Assembly (NCBI RefSeq): GCF_050947335.1
Contig: NC_134993.1
Location: forward strand, 8,246,001 to 8,310,000
Reading direction: 5' to 3'
Origin: Megachile rotundata
Taxonomy: Eukaryota > Arthropoda > Insecta > Hymenoptera > Megachilidae
DNA: 64,000 bases
The notes beneath the pieces were generated by a model. The model made no database searches. It was not told the DNA's origin and was given only the letters and a program-made list of their open reading frames with translations. The translations under genes and the position numbers were made by a program. Below are positions 37,601-50,073 of the stretch, piece after piece (position 1 is the stretch's first letter; each line of letters starts with the position of its first letter).

Positions 37601-38049
37601 TTGTATTTCCAAACACTGTAATTTCTATATTCCTATATTTCTAATTATTTTAGTTCCCAAACTTCATTATTACTAGATCTCCTAAATTCTATATCCACAA
37701 AATCCCTATATTCCTATGTATCGAGATCCCTACATTTTTAGGTGTCCATTTAAATAAATTCCGCAAATTCTTTTCACAACAAAGGTTACTAGGTACGCAA
37801 ATTCTTATAACCCCAAATTCTAAGGCTACCAATATTGTGATATTCGCAGCTCTCTAAATTACTAGGTTCCTAAATTTCTAATCTAATAAGTTTCTATGTT
37901 TTCAAGTTCCTACACTACAAAATTCCCACGTTCAAAAATCCCTAGATCCTTAAATATAAATTTTCCCTAATTCCTACTTCTTCAAATTGCTATACTCTCT
38001 TTGATGATTTTCAAATCCCCGAATCGACAAGTTCCTAAATTTCAACGCC
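37601..38049 (-). repeat. Degenerate C-strand minisatellite
   Basis: Irregular CCTAAATTCCTA and CCCAAATTC-type repetition leading into the regular 80-bp array. Confidence 0.65.
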
Positions 38050-38390
38050 AAATCTCTAGATTTCAATGTCCCTAGATACCCAAATTCCTATGACCCCATA
38101 TTTTTAAATTTCCAAATTAGAAAATCCCCAAATCCCTAGATTTCAATGTCCCTAGATACCCAAATTCCTGTGACCCCATATTTTTAAATTTCCAAATTAG
38201 AAAATCCCCAAATCCCTAGATTTCAATGTCCCCAGATACCTAAATTCCTATGACCCCATATTTTTAAATTTCCGAATTAGAAAATCTCCAAATCCCTAGA
38301 TTTCAATGTCCCTAGATACCCAAATTCCTATGACCCCATATTTTTAAATTCCCAAACTAGAAAAATGCCAAATCTCTAGATTTCTAATCC
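38050..38390. repeat. Tandem repeat with an exact 80-bp period
   Basis: TTTCAATGTCCCTAGATACC recurs at 38,061, 38,141, 38,221 (one change) and 38,301. Four full units and a partial fifth are present, with only a few substitutions per unit and no indels between the first four. The unit also contains TATGACCCCATATTTTTAAA. Recently expanded. Confidence 0.95.
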
Positions 38391-38519
38391 AAATTCCTAC
38401 TCTTTTAAATTCCTATATATATATATAAACAAATTTCTTGCTTCTGAAATCCTTGAAACAACAAACTTTCAACTGCTAAAAAAATTATAAATAATCAAGT
38501 TTATAAGACTCAATGTCGC

Positions 38520-38885
38520 CATATTTTTCCCAGGTATGCAATATATCGTATATCCTATTGTATTAGTCCACCGTGTATATAAGTGTCCTTAAAGATGCAA
38601 CATCAACGTTTGAAACTTAACGTCTCTATATTTTTGTTTGCGATATATCGCATATACTATTGTATTAATCCACCGTATACATTAAAGGTACAGCATCAAA
38701 CAATTAACAAGATGCAACGACATCGAACTGGATGTTCAAAAATTTGTAAATATCAGCATTTAAGACACGAGGACTCCATATTCTCCTTTACGATATATCG
38801 CATATCCTTTTGTATTAATCCACCGTATACATTAAAGGTACAGCATCAAACAATTAACGAGATGCAACATCAAACGGGATGAAGC
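38520..38885 (+). repeat. Three diverged tandem copies around a GCGATATATCGC core
   Basis: Copies are anchored at 38,541, 38,641 and 38,791. Each contains a CGATATATCG-type palindrome, CATAT, TGTATTAATCCACCGTATA and, in the last two, AAAGGTACAGCATCAAACAA. Spacing is 100 and 150 bases. The 99-codon plus-strand frame across it reflects the repeat. Confidence 0.85.
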
Positions 38886-39484
38886 TAACAGAAAGCAATT
38901 TCGAGGTCAACGACCAGAACAAAGAAAGCATTTCGTTGCCTTCATTCATCGTGGCACGTAAATACAGGGCAAGTTACGCCCGTGCACCCGATTTTCCACC
39001 AGACAGACGAGCGTCAATTTCTCACGGGCTAAAACCTCGTTACCAACCCTCCCTACTCCTTAGTGAAACAGTTCTTGCACCTGTAACATGCGTCATTGCA
39101 ATTGCACGCCGAGGAACCATTTTCCTAGACGTTGCACCTTCCTAGATACTATTCAACGCGAAAACGTGAGAAGATGAAAAGTGGCAAATCGATCGAGTCA
39201 CCCGAAGGATATCTCCATTGGGCTACTGATTTATTTCGTGCTTTTTCAAACATTTCGATTGATTTACGGTGGATAGATGGGTTCGAGAGTTACTAGGTGA
39301 AGAACGAGTAAATGGTAATGGCTGGAACGTTTGATTGTGAGCATTCAGTTTTGTAGCTTGGTGAGTGTACATTTTTCCTGGTGGAAGTTTGGTGTAGGAG
39401 TGTGAGTGCAGTGGGAATTGAGAGATAAATTGTACATAAATTGTAGTGAAGAATTTGATAACGTTTGAATTAACATAACCTAAC
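38886..39484. other. Intronic spacer
   Basis: Moderate GC at 38,900-39,150, where an 88-codon frame is open without family resemblance. Nothing else recognised. Confidence 0.4.
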
Positions 39485-39925
39485 CTAAGGTTTGGGGTTG
39501 GAATTCACAATTTAAAATTTGCAAAATATTGTATTTAGAGAGTTAGATATTTGAAAATTTCCAAGTGTGATAGATTAAGAAATTTGGTATTTTGAAAAAA
39601 TTTGAAATTTTAAAATGTAGAAAATTAGAAAATGGAAAGTTTGAAAATTGACAAATTTGCTCATTTGATAGAAATTTGGTATTTTGGCATATTTTAAAAT
39701 TTAAGATTTGGAAAAGTGAAAATTTGGTAATTTAATAATTTAGAAATTAAGAAATTTGGAATTTTGAAAAAATTTTAAATTTAAGAAATGGAAAAATTGG
39801 GAATTTGGAAATTTAGAAGTTGGAAAATTTACAAATTTAGAAATTTAGTAATTTAAAAATTTGAAATTTTAAAACATAAAAAATTGGAAAACGGAAAGTT
39901 TGAAAACTGATAAATTTGCACATAC
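39485..39925 (+). repeat. Degenerate G-strand minisatellite
   Basis: GAAATTTGGTATTTTG, GAAAATTGGAAAATGG and related motifs repeated irregularly. Eroded relative of the other arrays. Confidence 0.75.
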
Positions 39926-42442
39926 ATTTCCCTATTTTCCGAAGTGACCTAACCATTTATCAGACAGAAAATAATTAGACTACCAATAACTAATTTTCCA
40001 GCATCCACAAAATTATTTCTTTATTCCAAAATATGTGATTGCATAGAAGTCAATTTTTGAATAAATATATGTTCTGTCTATTGCCGGAGGTCCAACTTTT
40101 TCCAATCCCATGTGTTTCGGTGGCCTAAAGAACTGGGTCACACCTGAAAATATTGAAACCTCAAAATTCGAGGTAGCTCCTATTGAAACCCTAATACAAA
40201 AATACATAAAACATCTGTTTTATGAAATCGTCTGAAGAAAATGAAGATATTAAAATTTAAATAAATATATTTTTAGAATAATACAATAATCACGTGTTTA
40301 TTAATAACAATGTGGCTTCTGTTTCAATTAGATTATATCAACAAATTGAAATATGTAAATAAGGTGATCTTTTGCAAAATAATTCTACATATTGCATAAG
40401 TATGTAATATATGTATAAGGCGAATTCTGAAGATATGTGTATATATGGAAATATGGTATAAATAAGATTTTTCAAAATTTTTCAAGATATTTTTTAAGAT
40501 AAATGAATTAGGATAAATTAAGATATCTTTAACATAAACAATAAGATAAATTATCGTGATTAATGTTATGAATAAAATAAAATTAAATTATAATAAAATT
40601 AAACATTAAGATAAATGAATAAAATAACAAAAAGTAGAACTAAAATTAGATAAATCTTAAGATAGATATAAAGATCTTAAAAGTTGTCTGCAAATCCATT
40701 TATTCAAATAAATAATTACTTCATTTAATAATTAATTTATTAAAATCTATATTTCTCTTTGAATACCTATAATATTTAATTAAAAAAAATTTTTTAAATT
40801 GAAAATTATAAGAAGTTTTTTTGAATTGCTTAAGAAGTCATGTATTCAAATAAAAAATTATTTCATTTGTTAGTTGAATGTTGAAGTAGAGCGAACGTTG
40901 AAGTATTATTCAAATGATCGATTATCAAAGTACAAAATGGGTTACGCCAGCTAATGTTTACATTAAAAAACAGGTATTCTTTAAATGCCCGAGTTTGGTA
41001 TATGTACATACATTCAATGTATGTATATTTCATTGATACATTATGATGCTCAGAATTTATGAATTATGAATCACAGCGATATTACTCCATTCTTGTTGAA
41101 AAAATGATGACACAGGGATGCAGTGAGATCAGACTGCATCGTGACGCTGAAATGCACTTTATATCAAAATAAAATGAGTGAAAACTACAAAAAAAATAAA
41201 TATAGTGCGCTTATTTATTTTAGAATATATCCAAGATGCGATTGTGTTCAACAAATTTATTAATTTAGTGTTCTGTTTAAAATAACTTGTTGATTTTATA
41301 TTTTGTTTAAAGTAATTTGTTCATTATTTTTTTCAAATTATTAATTTAATTAATAATTAAACTGATTTAGTCAATTATTTCAACATTATTAATTTAATAT
41401 TTTCTTTAAAATAATTTATTAGTTATTTTAAATTTATTATTTAAAATAGTTTATTACTCTGTTGAAAGAAATTTATTAATTTAATGTTTTAATTAATTTA
41501 ATCCATACAAGAAATTGATGATTAACTTCTCTGTGTTAAATTAATAATTAATACAGTTCATGTTTTTTCAGTGTGACCATATGTTAAAAAAATAACAACA
41601 ATTTGTAATCAATATGTCATTTGTATCACTAATTTGTAATTATATTGATTGTATCATTTGTAAATTCCTCTAATTCAAAATACTGTTTAAATAACAATAT
41701 AAATATACTATATGTTAATCAAAATTATACTATAATTTAAAAAAAATTATTTATCCAAATGAATTAACTCAAAGCAAAAATAAATATACTCTCTAAAACT
41801 AAGGAGACAAATTTTTGTTTATTAAAATGTTTATAAACAAAATATTTATTGCTTACAGAAGCTATGAATTGTAATAAGATTCTCATCTTTGTTTACTCAG
41901 TATTTAGACATCCATTTTATAAACAAAAAAATCTAAACAATGTTATTCAGCCATTTTAATTTCTACTCAAATTATCTCAAAATTTCTTAGTAAATAAAAA
42001 GATAAGGCATGTAAATAACCGTTATGAATGAGCAAATCTGCGGCATCACTGATACTTATTTACATTACACTTCAGTTAATGTTGACATTCACCTTCCGTG
42101 TCATGCAATGTTGATATTTACATTGCATATCACGCAACACTATTTGTATACATTCCACTTTCTCATTACCGCATTCAAGACTTTCAAAATACGTAGCAAC
42201 CACGTTAGAATAACGTTCAAATACCACTGTCGTTTGACACTAGTTTACGCAGATAAGAATCAGCCGTTGCCGCTAAAGAGATTCGAATCTAAAATACGTT
42301 AAATAGGGATTAACTCCGGAGCCATAAAGTTAAGTAGGGTGGAACGACCGTGAAGTAAACACAAGAAATGACAACAGGTAAAAGGTATGTCTCCGTTCAT
42401 TAAGCCTCTTTAACGCTCAATGATAATTCACGTGTTACTTAC
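39926..42442 (-). other. 5' end of the long first intron, AT-rich
   Basis: AT-rich sequence with short local repetition (AAGATAAAT near 40,490-40,690; TTTAATTTATTA near 41,260-41,530). A 30-base hairpin-like tract around TACATACATTCAATGTATGT lies near 41,006-41,032. No exon seen. Confidence 0.45.
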
Positions 42443-42539
42443 CTGGGCCGCATGTTGAGTCATTCCATTTAATCGGACGATCAAATAATCCCTGTCACTT
42501 CGGTAAACACAAAAAACACTCACAGACACCGATTTCACT
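42443..42539 (-). CDS. Predicted small secreted protein, exon 1 (5' UTR and 11 coding bases)
   Basis: The exon ends at 42,443 with the consensus donor CAG/GTAAGTAA. The chosen start codon is at 42,453-42,451, in context CAACATG, close to the insect initiation consensus. The exon contributes ATG CGG CCC AG. Joined to exon 2 it reads MRPR and then the hydrophobic core of a signal peptide. Two upstream ATGs lie in the 5' UTR: one opens a two-codon frame (ATG GAA TGA) and the next overlaps the main start in another frame that stops after about 35 codons. The transcript start is placed at the initiator near 42,539 by inference. The 29-kb distance to exon 2 is the main uncertainty. Confidence 0.5.
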
Positions 42540-42574
42540 GACCACTTAGATCGCTCGATCGAACTTGACTTATA
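42536..42574 (-). promoter_or_regulatory. Core promoter of the secreted-peptide gene (TATA and initiator)
   Basis: On the minus strand TATAAG occupies 42,574-42,569 and TCAGTG, an arthropod initiator match, occupies 42,541-42,536. The distance from the first T of TATA to the initiator A is 35 bases, slightly longer than usual. The pair lies about 85 bases upstream of the best-context ATG. Confidence 0.45.
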
Positions 42575-43260
42575 AGTAGTTCAATGGGAATAGCTCGATA
42601 AGGGGTCGACAGTGGCGCCAATTTCCAAGGTCGGCCCGGGAAGCAAGGTCAACGTACTTCCGGCTACGATCGGCAAGATCCCTCGATCGCTCGTTGGTTC
42701 GAAACGTTTTTCTTGAACCAATCGCGTTTCACCATTCACAATGACCCGTCACTGACAAGACCAATCGGCTCCACGGTCCACCACTTACTGACAACTGTCC
42801 CTTCGTGACACTTGCCGCTTCCTTCTCGATTTTTCTCCCTCCTAACCTCCTCCTACTCCGGCAGCTGCCGGCTCGACGTCGTACTAGACGTCGTAACGCT
42901 GATCTAGTCTCTCCCTCTCTCCTTTCGGTTTCTCTTGTCTTTTTCGTCCCGTGGGACGTTTGATAACCGATATCGCGAGATTTAGATCCGCGATACAGCG
43001 GTTTGCAAAACGGATCGTCAACGTTCGAATGACGGGGATGAAAAGGCGCCGATCGCTGGTCACGTTTAGACGGAGTGACACGCTGTCCTGCGTGACTTTA
43101 AACCGACGACGAAAAGCCGATGGCGGCCGATTCAAATTCGCTCCCCACGTGGCGGCGACGGCGTCGTCCTTGCGACTGCCACCGGCACGACGCTTGACGC
43201 CGGCCAATGCGTCGCCATCTTGCGTCCGCCGGCTAAATCTGTTTTAGTGAACCTGCCACC
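42560..43260 (-). promoter_or_regulatory. CpG-rich sequence upstream of the gene
   Basis: High-GC block immediately 5' of the TATA box, dense in CG dinucleotides (for example GACGTCGTACTAGACGTC near 42,873-42,890). Open frames of about 100 codons exist on both strands and are taken as composition effects. Likely proximal regulatory DNA; a divergent transcript on the plus strand cannot be excluded. Confidence 0.4.
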
Positions 43261-46200
43261 GAGATCAAATTGCACCCGGCAATTCTTTTTTTATTATGCA
43301 ATCTTCCCGAACGGATTGAGAGAACGCATTACCTGAAGTGTTAATATTTGAGGAATACGTTTTATTGGATGGTTCGGGAATATGGCTTTTGGGGAGGGAA
43401 GGTTGAATAGGAGTTACAAAACTGAAGTAAATAGTTAAAACTTTACCACAGTGAAATATATAAATATTAGGAGAGGTATAAGTTTAGTACTGTTAATTTT
43501 TACTGAAATACGTTTTTATGTAAACCTTTTATAGAAAGCGATCTTTAGGAGGACACACTCCATTTTTATTTATGTTTTGGTTGTTTTGGAATTTTCAAGC
43601 ATATAAAATTAATTGTGAATGGAATCTGCAGCATCTGTTTATATTGCATTTCATATAATATTTGCATACATATGTTGCAAACAGTTCATCAACAGTTTCA
43701 TCAACCTTCATGTTATATTGACGTTTACATTATATTTTATACTAATATTGGTATTCATATGTACTCTACATATTTCATATGTATTTCACTTTCCTATTAC
43801 AATGTTCTTTCACTCAGATGCACCTTCAAAATGTATAACGACCGTATTATGACTTTTTTATGCAATTTACCGCGTGCTTTTGAAACGGGTAAAGGATGGT
43901 TAACTGCGAAACTATTAATATTCGAGAGTGAAATGAATTTCGATATTGAGCGGTTCTGAAATAGGTTCTCGAATGTAGCACTTGTTCAATATTTATTGCA
44001 TAGTATTTAATATATTTAATATTTTTAATGTTTATAATATACTTAATGCATTTAATATATTTGTTATGTAGTACTAAATATATTTAATGTAACTAATATC
44101 TCAATGTACATAATATGACATTCTTATTATAAGGTACTTAATAAATTTAATATATTTAATATCCTTAATGTTGTTATACTTATTTACTTATTTAATATTA
44201 ATGTACTCAATGTTATTGTACTTATTTACTTACTTAATATTAATGTACTTACCTGACTCTTTTAGATCCAATCGATTTGACGCAATTTGGAAGAAGTAAA
44301 ATAAAAAATATTTGGAATAATATTTACAAAATTTTTAAAAGAGCATATCACAAAATATAGGAAGAATAAATGAATGCCAACAGTATTTAAATATTTGTTG
44401 AAAATAATACTAATATTTACTAAAAATGACACTTTTCGCGAGCGTCGTTAAAAATGTATCTTTATTCGCCAATAACAGAATATACGTAATATACAAGGTT
44501 TTTGCAAAATGGCTGCACAACCAAATAATGGCTAAATCAACATGGAAAAATAAATAAAAGCTAAACAATAAAATTTGCTCGTGTATGGTTATTTTCAAGA
44601 AAATTGAATTTCAACATTTCTTAAGTATTTGTAGAAAAGTTTGTTCACAATGTAAAATAATAAAATTAACAAATTGTTTCTTGAATCTACAGTAAAAAAT
44701 ATTATATATCAACAGATATAATTATTAATATTACTAAAATAGATTTATTATTTTATATTACGTTAGTTTGTTACTTATGAGTTCTAATCCTCTAAATTCA
44801 TCGCTTTAAACATTAGTATCCACATCAATAATGTTATCAAAAATGTCTGAAGAAAATTGTAATGTTATGAAGATAACTTTAATAGTATTAATAGATTATT
44901 ATTAGTAATATTAATTAGATTTATCTCTTCAATAACATTAATTAATTCTCAATTCAATGAAAACTTGCATTTATCATTTTATGTCAATTTTTTTATAAAC
45001 ACTTCGAAACTGTTTCAACTCAGCTGTTTCAAAAATAAAGTGACACAAAATTGCACTCTATATTTTTGCCTTATTTTCTCACGTAAATTTTTCTCGCTTG
45101 TACCATTTCGAAATATATATGAAATATATATGTAGAAAGACAATGCAATTTTGAATAGCAACCGCTTCCGCACAAATATAAAGTACATCTATTTAAATTT
45201 TTAATTAGCAAGAAGATAAGTTTTCAATCGAACTTGAGAAATCAATTCACACCAAGCAATAACAGTAAAGAAATCGTAGTTGATTTATAAATAACATTGA
45301 CCTGCTCCTTTTGTCACGCTCCGATCACTATGTATATTCCATACACGAATCAAATCTGTCTGATAGTCATACATCACACACGTTGAAATGGGGAACGCCG
45401 ATAACAGAAAGAAACTGACAATCAAAAGAACACTGTCCTATATTTCTATGCGTACGCGAATAAACAATACATCAATTTATCGTTGCATTTCTTTTGCTTT
45501 TGGTAAAACAATTTTTCTTCGCTCAAAATTCGGTATTTGACAAATGGAATTGTTATGTTCGTGACAAATGGAAAATTTAATATTCGTCAGTTTTATTGCA
45601 CTTTTTTGTTATATACCGAATGAAAAAATGTAGAATGAAATGTTACAAAGTTGACAGAAATATCAATGTTGCTTCAGAATTTCAGATAAACGGCAATAAA
45701 TTAAGATAATTTACAGTTCTTATGAAAACGCAATTTTTTTATGTCACAGTTTTGATTTTATGTATAAAGTTTTTAATTCTTCAGAGTTAAATTTTCTCTT
45801 AATATTGTACGAAGTCACTGTAATAATACAATTAAGAATTTAATTTAATTTTTTCTCACTTCAGTTAAATAATTATAATTGTATGCAAGATATAAATAAA
45901 AATTCGGTTTTAATCGTGGTTAACTCATATTAATTTTATAAACTAGCCTAAATAGTGGAAGTGGGTTTTCAAAAGCGGATGCGGTATTTCCGATAGTGAA
46001 ACAACCTTCCTCCTTTCCGCTCATTATACCACTTTAATCAGAATCCTACAAGGGGAATTCATCATCTGCTCTTGGTTTTCTATTTTTATCAATCCGTTCA
46101 TAAAATCGTTCATTCTTATAACGAGACGATAAACTGGAATTACGTCAATGCGTTTCTCGATGATTCTTTTCTATGTAAATACTGATGTAATGGCTGCCAG

Positions 46201-46429
46201 TAGCTTCCAAATGCTTCGAATTATTTTTAAATGTGATCCATGCGTTACGGAGCATTTTGATGTCACTTTTCTGAAGTAATTGTAACGGGCTTTTAATAGA
46301 AACTAATTGTAACTGGAAATGTAGCTACTCGCTTCAGAAAGTGAATCTTTACATCTGATGTGAAAATCAAATATTACGAGGAATGTATTGATTCATATTT
46401 AAGATTTATCATCGAAGTGAGGCTTCTGG
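43261..46429. other. AT-rich intergenic spacer
   Basis: Contains TTTAATATA-type low complexity at 43,990-44,240. A possible isolated minus-strand splice donor (GTCAG/GTAAGTAC) lies near 44,250 with no matching exon evidence. Short ATATATGAAATATATATG duplication near 45,113. No gene recognised. Confidence 0.4.
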
Positions 46430-47056
46430 GATGACTCGGTCTGCAATTGTTCGTTTCAACAAATTTTGAGTCAAACAAATCTGAGTCAAACGTTTCAACA
46501 AATCTTGAAATATTGAGGATCGTCTCGTGGAATATACTAAATTTGCCTCATAGATTTTAGCATCGATCTGTCAACAGCAACAGCAATATTTTGATCGATT
46601 TCAGATTTTTAGGTCTTCAGGAAATAGACGAAACAATATATCATACACAATAAAAATCGTTAAACATTCAGTGGCCTTCTGCTTTCTAATTAAGTTTATT
46701 GCAGTACATATGATATTGCATACAAGTTTCAAGCTTTAATTTATTGGTGTTATGGAGATATTAATGGAGCTAAATACAGGCTACCCCCGAAAATATGTGT
46801 TATTTATTTCGTGACGTTATATGACGCTGCATACGAATTTCAAGCGGTTTGATTTATTTGCGTCATGAAGACGTCAATGTAGGTAAATACAGGTCTCAAA
46901 AATATGCATAACTGATTATTTATACGTATATTTAAATTTGATCAAGATACTCCTAGGACGATTCAATTTGCATTTGTTCGTTTCTGTATCACAGGCCGCA
47001 ATTTTCGGTCTTTTAACTTGAAATCTTGAAGGTAGAAACGTACATTCTACCCTCGT
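46430..47056 (+). repeat. Diverged partial copies related to repeat family C
   Basis: Two segments (near 46,430-46,620 and 46,940-47,056) show reduced similarity to the middle of family C: a TTTGTTCGTTT motif, CACAGGCCGCAATTTTCGGT and TAGATTTTAGCATCGATCTG, in the same order. They precede the good copy in tandem, suggesting an older local duplication. Confidence 0.5.
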
Positions 47057-48124
47057 AGATTCTATTACGACAATGATGGCTTATCGTTGAAATTCGATTT
47101 GTCAGAGAAGACATTCCCAACGGTTCGTTTACCACTGTGTTCAACTTACATCACATTTATTCTCCGCCTTCAAATCTAACATTTATTATCCTCGTTTTCA
47201 TTTCTATTTCTGCAATGAAGCGCAGTATACCGTTAAACGATATAATTCTTTGTTCTTGCAAAGAACGTATAGCAAAAACGTGCGTTGTAAAGAAGAAACA
47301 ATCGTAAAACAGCTGTCATAGAAGGAAAATGAATGTTAAAGACTATAGTTGCCGAACGTAGCGAGGCTCCCGAGACAGGATCTGTATTTGTTCGTTTGTC
47401 TGTTTGTCCGCGCCACGTTACAGGTCGTAATTTAAAGACTTTCACATGAAATTTTGACGATAGACTCGTAAGACACCTTAAATTTGCTGTATAAGTTTTG
47501 GGTAGCGATCTGACGACAACCCGTCGTCGACGTCGATCGTCGAATCGATACAAACCGTTTGGTATCGTTTTCGATAATTTTTCACGCATAGAATCGACTG
47601 GAAGCACGTTAAAAGATCTATGCTCATCGTTGACGACAATACTTGATCGTCATTGACGTCGGTCGTAAAATCAACAATAATCGTGTTTGACATCCTTTTC
47701 GGTAGTTTCCAGCACGTTTAATCGTTTAGTATAATCTTAAAACATTTTTATCTCATTCTTGTTCTACCTATATGTTTATAGTTGGTACTCAACATTTTAG
47801 GTACACATTCAAAGTCATGGTACCTGATCTGTCTTAATAGATTTTATAATTTAAACTAAAAAAATAGCGATTCGATAAGGAGTAAATAGTGTGAAACTGA
47901 CGTATTAGTATTAGTCTAATGCATTCATATGTGAGCAATCTGCTTAACATATACATATAGAGGGCGAACAAAAAGAATACGAAATTAAATCAATTATTGA
48001 AAAGTAGAAAGCATTTAATCGCTTGTCTTTTACATAAATAAATAATCACCCTTTACAATATAAATGAAGTTGCCTTCCTTTCTTTACAAATTTCCTATAT
48101 ATTCCATTATATATCATTTACCAT
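47057..48124 (+). repeat. Interspersed repeat family C, copy 2
   Basis: Same-direction partner of 31,112-32,174, about 95% similar by eye. The minus-strand reading here is broken into 47,478-47,693 and 47,233-47,607 by two extra bases near 47,587. The downstream part keeps SSKFHVKVFKLRPVTWRGQT and SATIVFNIHF. Flanks are unrelated to those of copy 1, so this is dispersed duplication or transposition. Confidence 0.88.
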
Positions 48125-48203
48125 TTTTCCATCTCATCAATCTTCTATTTTTACTAAAGTTTTAAGACACTTAAATATTCAGTCAACATAAATATCTATT
48201 AAT

Positions 48204-48477
48204 TTCATGTTTCACCTCTGACTTCCTTAACAATAAAACATTTCTACATTTTTAACAATTTTTTAATATTAAAAAGTCCATATTAGATGCAATAACCCTC
48301 CACATATTCGAAAAATGTATGTCAAGGAATATAATTTATTTTCATGTTTCACCTCTGACTTCCTTAACGAAAAAACATTTCTACATTTTTAACAATTTTT
48401 TAATATTAAAAAGTCCATATTAAATGCAATAACCCTCCACATATTCGAAAAATGTATGTCAAGGAATATAATTTATT
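48204..48477. repeat. Tandem duplication, 2 x 137 bp
   Basis: The unit starting TTCATGTTTCACCTCTGACT at 48,204 is repeated at 48,341 with very few substitutions (for example AACAATAAAACA versus AACGAAAAAACA). Confidence 0.95.
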
Positions 48478-49039
48478 TTCATACGATAAATTCAATTTCT
48501 TATGAAAGTTTGTGCGAGAAATACCTTCGGACTAAACGAATTCTCCACGGATATTAATTACAGTAATAAAAGCTGTCATCGAATTAAAAAAGAAACATTA
48601 CTTCCACGATTGATTCAGCGCGGACTAAACCGTGGACCGTGATTAAAATGTTTTATCGCTCAGCGACTGCATCAACGGGACAATCAGACTTGATGAAAAA
48701 TCTTTGTTTCTTTATTTAGACGAACGACAATGTCAATCCGGTTCCGTAAAAATCTAGTGAAATCTCTCGTAGACGATGTCCATTCGCAAACAATAAGTCT
48801 TTATTGCAATTCTTTGTTTTCGAATAAAAAACTCGATGAATCGGTGAAAGATGTTTTTTAGCAACCGTAACTTCCGAGTAAGATTTTGACGAAACTGGTT
48901 TCTGTGGAACAATATTCAAAGGTATTTAATTTAGTCCCTTTCAAACTAACCAACACATTTTTATATCTACCATTTACGTTTTTTTGAATAAGGAGTTTGT
49001 TTTAAATCATATTTTATGGAGTTTTAAATCTTGAAATTT
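48478..49039. other. Spacer
   Basis: No recognised feature; a 67-codon minus-strand frame at 48,716-48,919 has no family resemblance. Confidence 0.4.
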
Positions 49040-49565
49040 TAAGGTTATACATTGTCCTATTTAGAAATTTTCAAATTTCCGAATTTCTTTATTTCAAATT
49101 TTTAGATTTCCAAATTTCTGTATTTCAAATTTCTAGATTTCTAAATTTTTTATATTTCAAATTTTTAGATTTCCAATTTTCTATATTTCAAATTTCTAGA
49201 TTTCTAAATTTCTATATTTCAAATTTGTAGATTTCCAATTTTCTATATTTCAAGTTTTTAGACTTCCAATTTACAAATTTATAAATTCTAAATTTCTATA
49301 TTTCAAATTTTCAGATTCCCAAATTTCTATATTTCAAATTTTTAGATTTCCAAATTTCTTTATTTCAAGTTTTTAGACTTCGAATTTACAAATTTATAAA
49401 TTCTAAATTTCTATATTTCAAATTTTCAGATTCCCAAATTTCTATATTCAAAATTTTCAAATACTCAAGTACTGAAATTTATAAATTCGAAATTTCCAAA
49501 TCTCCATATTTTTTGATTCCCAAATTTATAAACCCCAAATTTTCCCATTCCCAACTTCCCAAATT
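49040..49565 (-). repeat. Minisatellite, C-strand, unit around 25-30 bases
   Basis: Repeats of TTTCTATATTTCAAATTTT and AGATTTCCAAATTTC. A block of about 117 bases containing AATTTACAAATTTATAAATT occurs twice (near 49,265 and 49,383). Confidence 0.88.
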
Positions 49566-50073
49566 TAAAATTCCCTTAATTGCACCCTCGAGAAGAACTT
49601 GCAGCAGTAATCCTAGACATCTACTCTAACTCAAATATAACAGTACAATTGATCGTGCTCAATGAAATTTCTGAGTGCAATTCTTTATCACCCGCAAACG
49701 TTGTCTGTCTACCAACAATCGATCGAGGGCAATAGCTTCCAGAGGTTTATTAATAACGGCATGCACCGTGTGCCAACTGAATAATCGAGCATTATATGTA
49801 GACGCGGCAATGTAGTCATGAGCAGACGGTTATTGTTTCGTGCCGCGATTGAAGGTCATAATGAACGTATCGAGCCGAGAGTATTAGGGTGGACAGCAAA
49901 AGCTGCAACATCTAATTACACGTCGCTTGCAACACTTTCCCGGTGTCTATTTGTAGTAGCTGGCTCAATTATATCCAACAGATTTCTTTTCAAAAATACT
50001 ACTGATTTGTAAAAAATTTGTCAATCTGTCTATCTATCTTCTTCTATTTCTTTTATTTGTTTATCATTCTTTA
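49566..50073. other. Spacer
   Basis: GC-moderate at 49,690-49,970, nothing recognised. Confidence 0.4.

Noticed and set aside
42884..43247. Two overlapping frames of about 100 codons on opposite strands
   Set aside because: They sit in the CpG-rich promoter block; simultaneous openness of both strands and lack of any domain argue for composition.
44245..44260. Minus-strand GTCAG/GTAAGTAC donor as an extra upstream exon
   Set aside because: No promoter, open frame or acceptor logic links it to the gene; a single consensus donor is expected by chance in this much sequence.
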